Shown here: positions 30,201-32,024 of the stretch, piece by piece
How positions within the stretch are numbered: the stretch's first letter is position 1
Layout of the letters: every line of letters begins with the position of its first letter
Assembly (NCBI GenBank): GCA_027382625.1
Contig: JAJKFJ010023874.1
Location: forward strand, 1-32,024
Reading direction: 5' to 3'
Origin: Tetmemena sp. SeJ-2015
Lineage: Eukaryota > Ciliophora > Spirotrichea > Sporadotrichida > Oxytrichidae
DNA: 32,024 nt
Position numbers and translations under genes: made by a program
The notes under the pieces: generated by a model
Seen by the model: the letters and a program-made list of their open reading frames with translations, nothing else
Told to the model about the DNA's origin: nothing
The model's database searches: none

Positions 30201-32024
30201 ATAGCCATTGAAATCTTCCACATTAAAAGCAATCCCTTTATAAATAATCTATAGATAAAATAGAAGCCATTTATATAAAAAAGTCTATATTTGCCTGTCC
30301 ATTGTAAATAGCCAATCCCGTTATATTAGAATGATAATTTAAGTTACTAAAGATTGAATCCTTTATGTAAATATATGATCCAGAGTCATCGAGCTAGGCG
30401 CTATCTAAATAAAGCTAGGTGTAGTTTAGCATGCTTGTAAGATAAGGCATGTAAATCTGTTTTCTGTGAACTATCATCACATAGCAAAATCAGCTTTCAC
30501 TAAACTTAGACCCTCTTATTTCGATTTAGGCACCTCTTAAAGCGCCTGAGGAGGTATAAAAATAGCGATCTATCTCAACGACCTGCCCATAAATAAGAAT
30601 TGGAGCTTGCTTTACCACTCTCCTAAGATTATTATTTTCAATGTTGATCAAGCTACTATAGCCTCCCATAAAGTATTGGAATTCGCAGTTAATGATCTTT
30701 AGTTGTGGTGGCTGAGCCCAAGTTGTTAGATATTCAGGAAAGGCGTAGAGATTGAAAAGAGTCGCTTACCTCCGAGAATAGGTTTAAGCAACTGATCTGA
30801 TCTTGAAAAAATCTTCGTCGTTAGGATCTAAACTGCAAGCTAAAGTGGACTGCTGCTTGGAGTTGAATACTTTGTTTGATTAAGAAAAATTTAAGTGCCT
30901 TTGTTTAAGTTGTGGGGATAGTGGATCCAGAGTACCAGGCATCATTACACGAGTATGCAACATTTTTGGTAATATAATCATAAGTACTCATCTTTTGAAA
31001 TGTCTAGAGAGAGTCTCCGTAAACAATGTCATTCAAATTACTGCAGAGAAGAATTGGCAAGATTAAGATATCTACGTAAGTAGATGTAGGTCTAGCAAAT
31101 TCATTAACTCCTGAAAAGCAGAGGTTGATGAATGTCATGGCTCCAGAAATGTTGAAATAAGTTTTAGATGAACTCACATAAATTATTGGCAGTTCATCGG
31201 CTAGCAGATTCATGCACATATTTGAAGTTAGTCCTTGAAATTAAAATAAAAAGTTGATTTTGCATTTAAGAAAGCCTAATGAGGCTGCGTTTCTGCATTG
31301 CAAAGGAGCAAAATTTATAGTTATGTAATCTGAGAGAACTGTTTCATTATAGAGGTTAAGTTTAGAGCAGTAGTTAATAAAGTTACTAGAGTAAGCAGAA
31401 GATGAGAAAGTAGTCTCATCACCTTCGCACTAAATGAAGAAGTGAGATCCTTTCCCAAGATATTTTAATAATGTTACTTACATTAAGAACAAAGCTGGCT
31501 TGCTATCGTTTTTAGATCGCATTTATTGCTTCCTGGATCTAGAGAAAAGCCAGAGAGGGACTTGATCCATCATTGATAGCTGGATCTATTAAGTATAATT
31601 ATCTTAAGGATAATAATAGTTAGAATGCTGCAAGTTATAAAATTAGAATCTTTTAAAGTTGACAAAGAAGTTATGGCTGACAACTCAGGTAAGTATCCTT
31701 TGCTACAGAGATTGCAAGTTTAAGTCGCTGGAGAGACACTTGAATCTTGTTAACATTCCAAGCATATGCTTAAGGTTTAAGAGGTTAATGCATGTGTTTC
31801 TGATCTGATCTTTGCAATATCCAGGCGGGCATGCTTCAAAGAGACACATTCCTTGTCTCGAATTTGTTGAAGGATTGTAACTATGAGGATTCCAATAGAA
31901 GTACTGATAGCAGACCTAGCACTTTGTAGCTTCACAGGCTGCACAATTTGGAAACCTTGAATCACAATCAATGCAGGATTTTGTACTTGTATCGTAAAAC
32001 TAGGGGAATTTCCCCAAAAATTTG
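27251..32024 (-). CDS. Large Cys-rich, beta-helix surface protein, 5' end outside window
   Basis: This is the strongest gene here. From the right edge the minus strand reads a furin-like Cys-rich part (CIDCDSRFPNCAACEATKCQ, CLECQQDSS, CNLCSKGYLP, CDLKTIASQLCSQC). A long region of parallel-beta-helix (pectin-lyase-like) repeats follows (GGAIYIHLN, NNQFSNNTGMKIHNGGAVAM, VSGSSFTENYSGQKGTALYL, NSTFKNNNA-type motifs). Near 27800-27760 a hydrophobic helix (LIWMLLLIFFE) precedes a basic tail ending at TGA 27253-27251. More than 550 codons in the centre contain no TGA but many TAA/TAG, which fixes TAR = Gln. Frame changes are explained by GT-AG introns at several places. One +1 step near 31765 and in-frame TGAs near 30505 and 31585 are not. 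The inferred role is a type I cell-surface protein; the ligand is unknown. Confidence 0.85.
29467..29549 (-). other. Predicted 83-nt GT-AG intron in the surface-protein gene
   Basis: On the minus strand it starts GTGTGT and ends AAAATCTTAG. It contains stops in the flanking frames, and removing it joins SDSSGTL to TTQVTVSGSSFTEN in phase 1, keeping the beta-helix register. Confidence 0.65.
31423..31481 (-). other. Predicted 59-nt intron with GTAAGT donor
   Basis: The donor GTAAGT is ideal and the acceptor is GCGAAG. Removal in phase 1 recreates a Cys codon (T + GT), giving LCSQC followed by DETTFSSSAYSS, and shifts from the Cys-rich frame to the downstream frame. Other AG acceptors nearby would create TGA or lose the frame. 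Confidence 0.6.

Noticed and set aside
31777..31971. 64-codon minus-strand ORF
   Set aside because: It is a shadow of the adjacent frame, which encodes the Cys-rich CIDCD..NCAAC..CQVC stretch in the same bases.
32012..32021. CCCCAAAAA near the right edge as a telomeric repeat
   Set aside because: There is a single unit only, inside the coding frame of the surface protein. No tandem C4A4 is present anywhere.

Overview
The window is nuclear DNA from a ciliate-like protist, most likely germline (micronuclear) or otherwise repeat-rich DNA. It is strongly AT-rich. Conventional ORFs are almost absent because TAA and TAG occur inside every convincing reading frame. When TAA and TAG are read as Gln, with TGA as the presumed stop, long frames with sensible protein content appear. 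The clearest is a minus-strand Cys-rich/beta-helix surface protein. It, an actin-family fragment and a ubiquitin-like fragment make this a eukaryote with a reassigned code. The species cannot be fixed; an oxytrichid-type spirotrich fits well, and a lineage that also reads TGA as sense (Condylostoma- or karyorelict-like) is not excluded. With one stop codon in AT-rich DNA, chance open frames of 50-150 codons are expected, so most short coding calls carry modest confidence.

Layout. 1-2 kb: two coding-like plus-strand frames flank a nested inverted repeat whose core (1278-1488) is GC-rich and highly foldable. 2.0-2.84 kb: an 828-bp non-autonomous DNA transposon with G-run termini, 27-bp perfect inverted repeats and an AATTTAT target duplication. 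3.4-7.1 kb: a plus-strand coding region that starts with a signal-peptide-like N-terminus and passes through several frames, with at least two good GT-AG introns. 7.2-9.6 kb: copies of a dispersed repeat of about 400 bp, plus a 165-codon ORF. 9.7-13.4 kb: short coding islands on both strands and a TATACGCTCAC minisatellite. 13.64-13.83 kb: an orphan C-terminal actin-family fragment. 14.5-15.1 kb: a minus-strand membrane-protein-like island. 15.7-25.7 kb: very AT-rich DNA with six further repeat copies and one small coding island containing an inverted 12-mer. 25.75-26.09 kb: a ubiquitin-like fragment split by a 67-bp insertion that is not GT-AG. 27.25 kb to the right edge: the surface-protein gene, cut by the window edge.

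How it fits together. Small, higher-GC gene fragments sit in AT-rich, repeat-rich DNA. One fragment is interrupted by a short non-spliceosomal insert, and mobile elements lie nearby. That is the expected look of macronuclear-destined segments, internal eliminated sequences and germline-limited repeats. Decayed paralogues or assembly indels are the main alternatives. The most novel-looking item is the nine-copy repeat family, whose better copies share one TGA-free frame with an acidic middle and an amphipathic C-terminal part.
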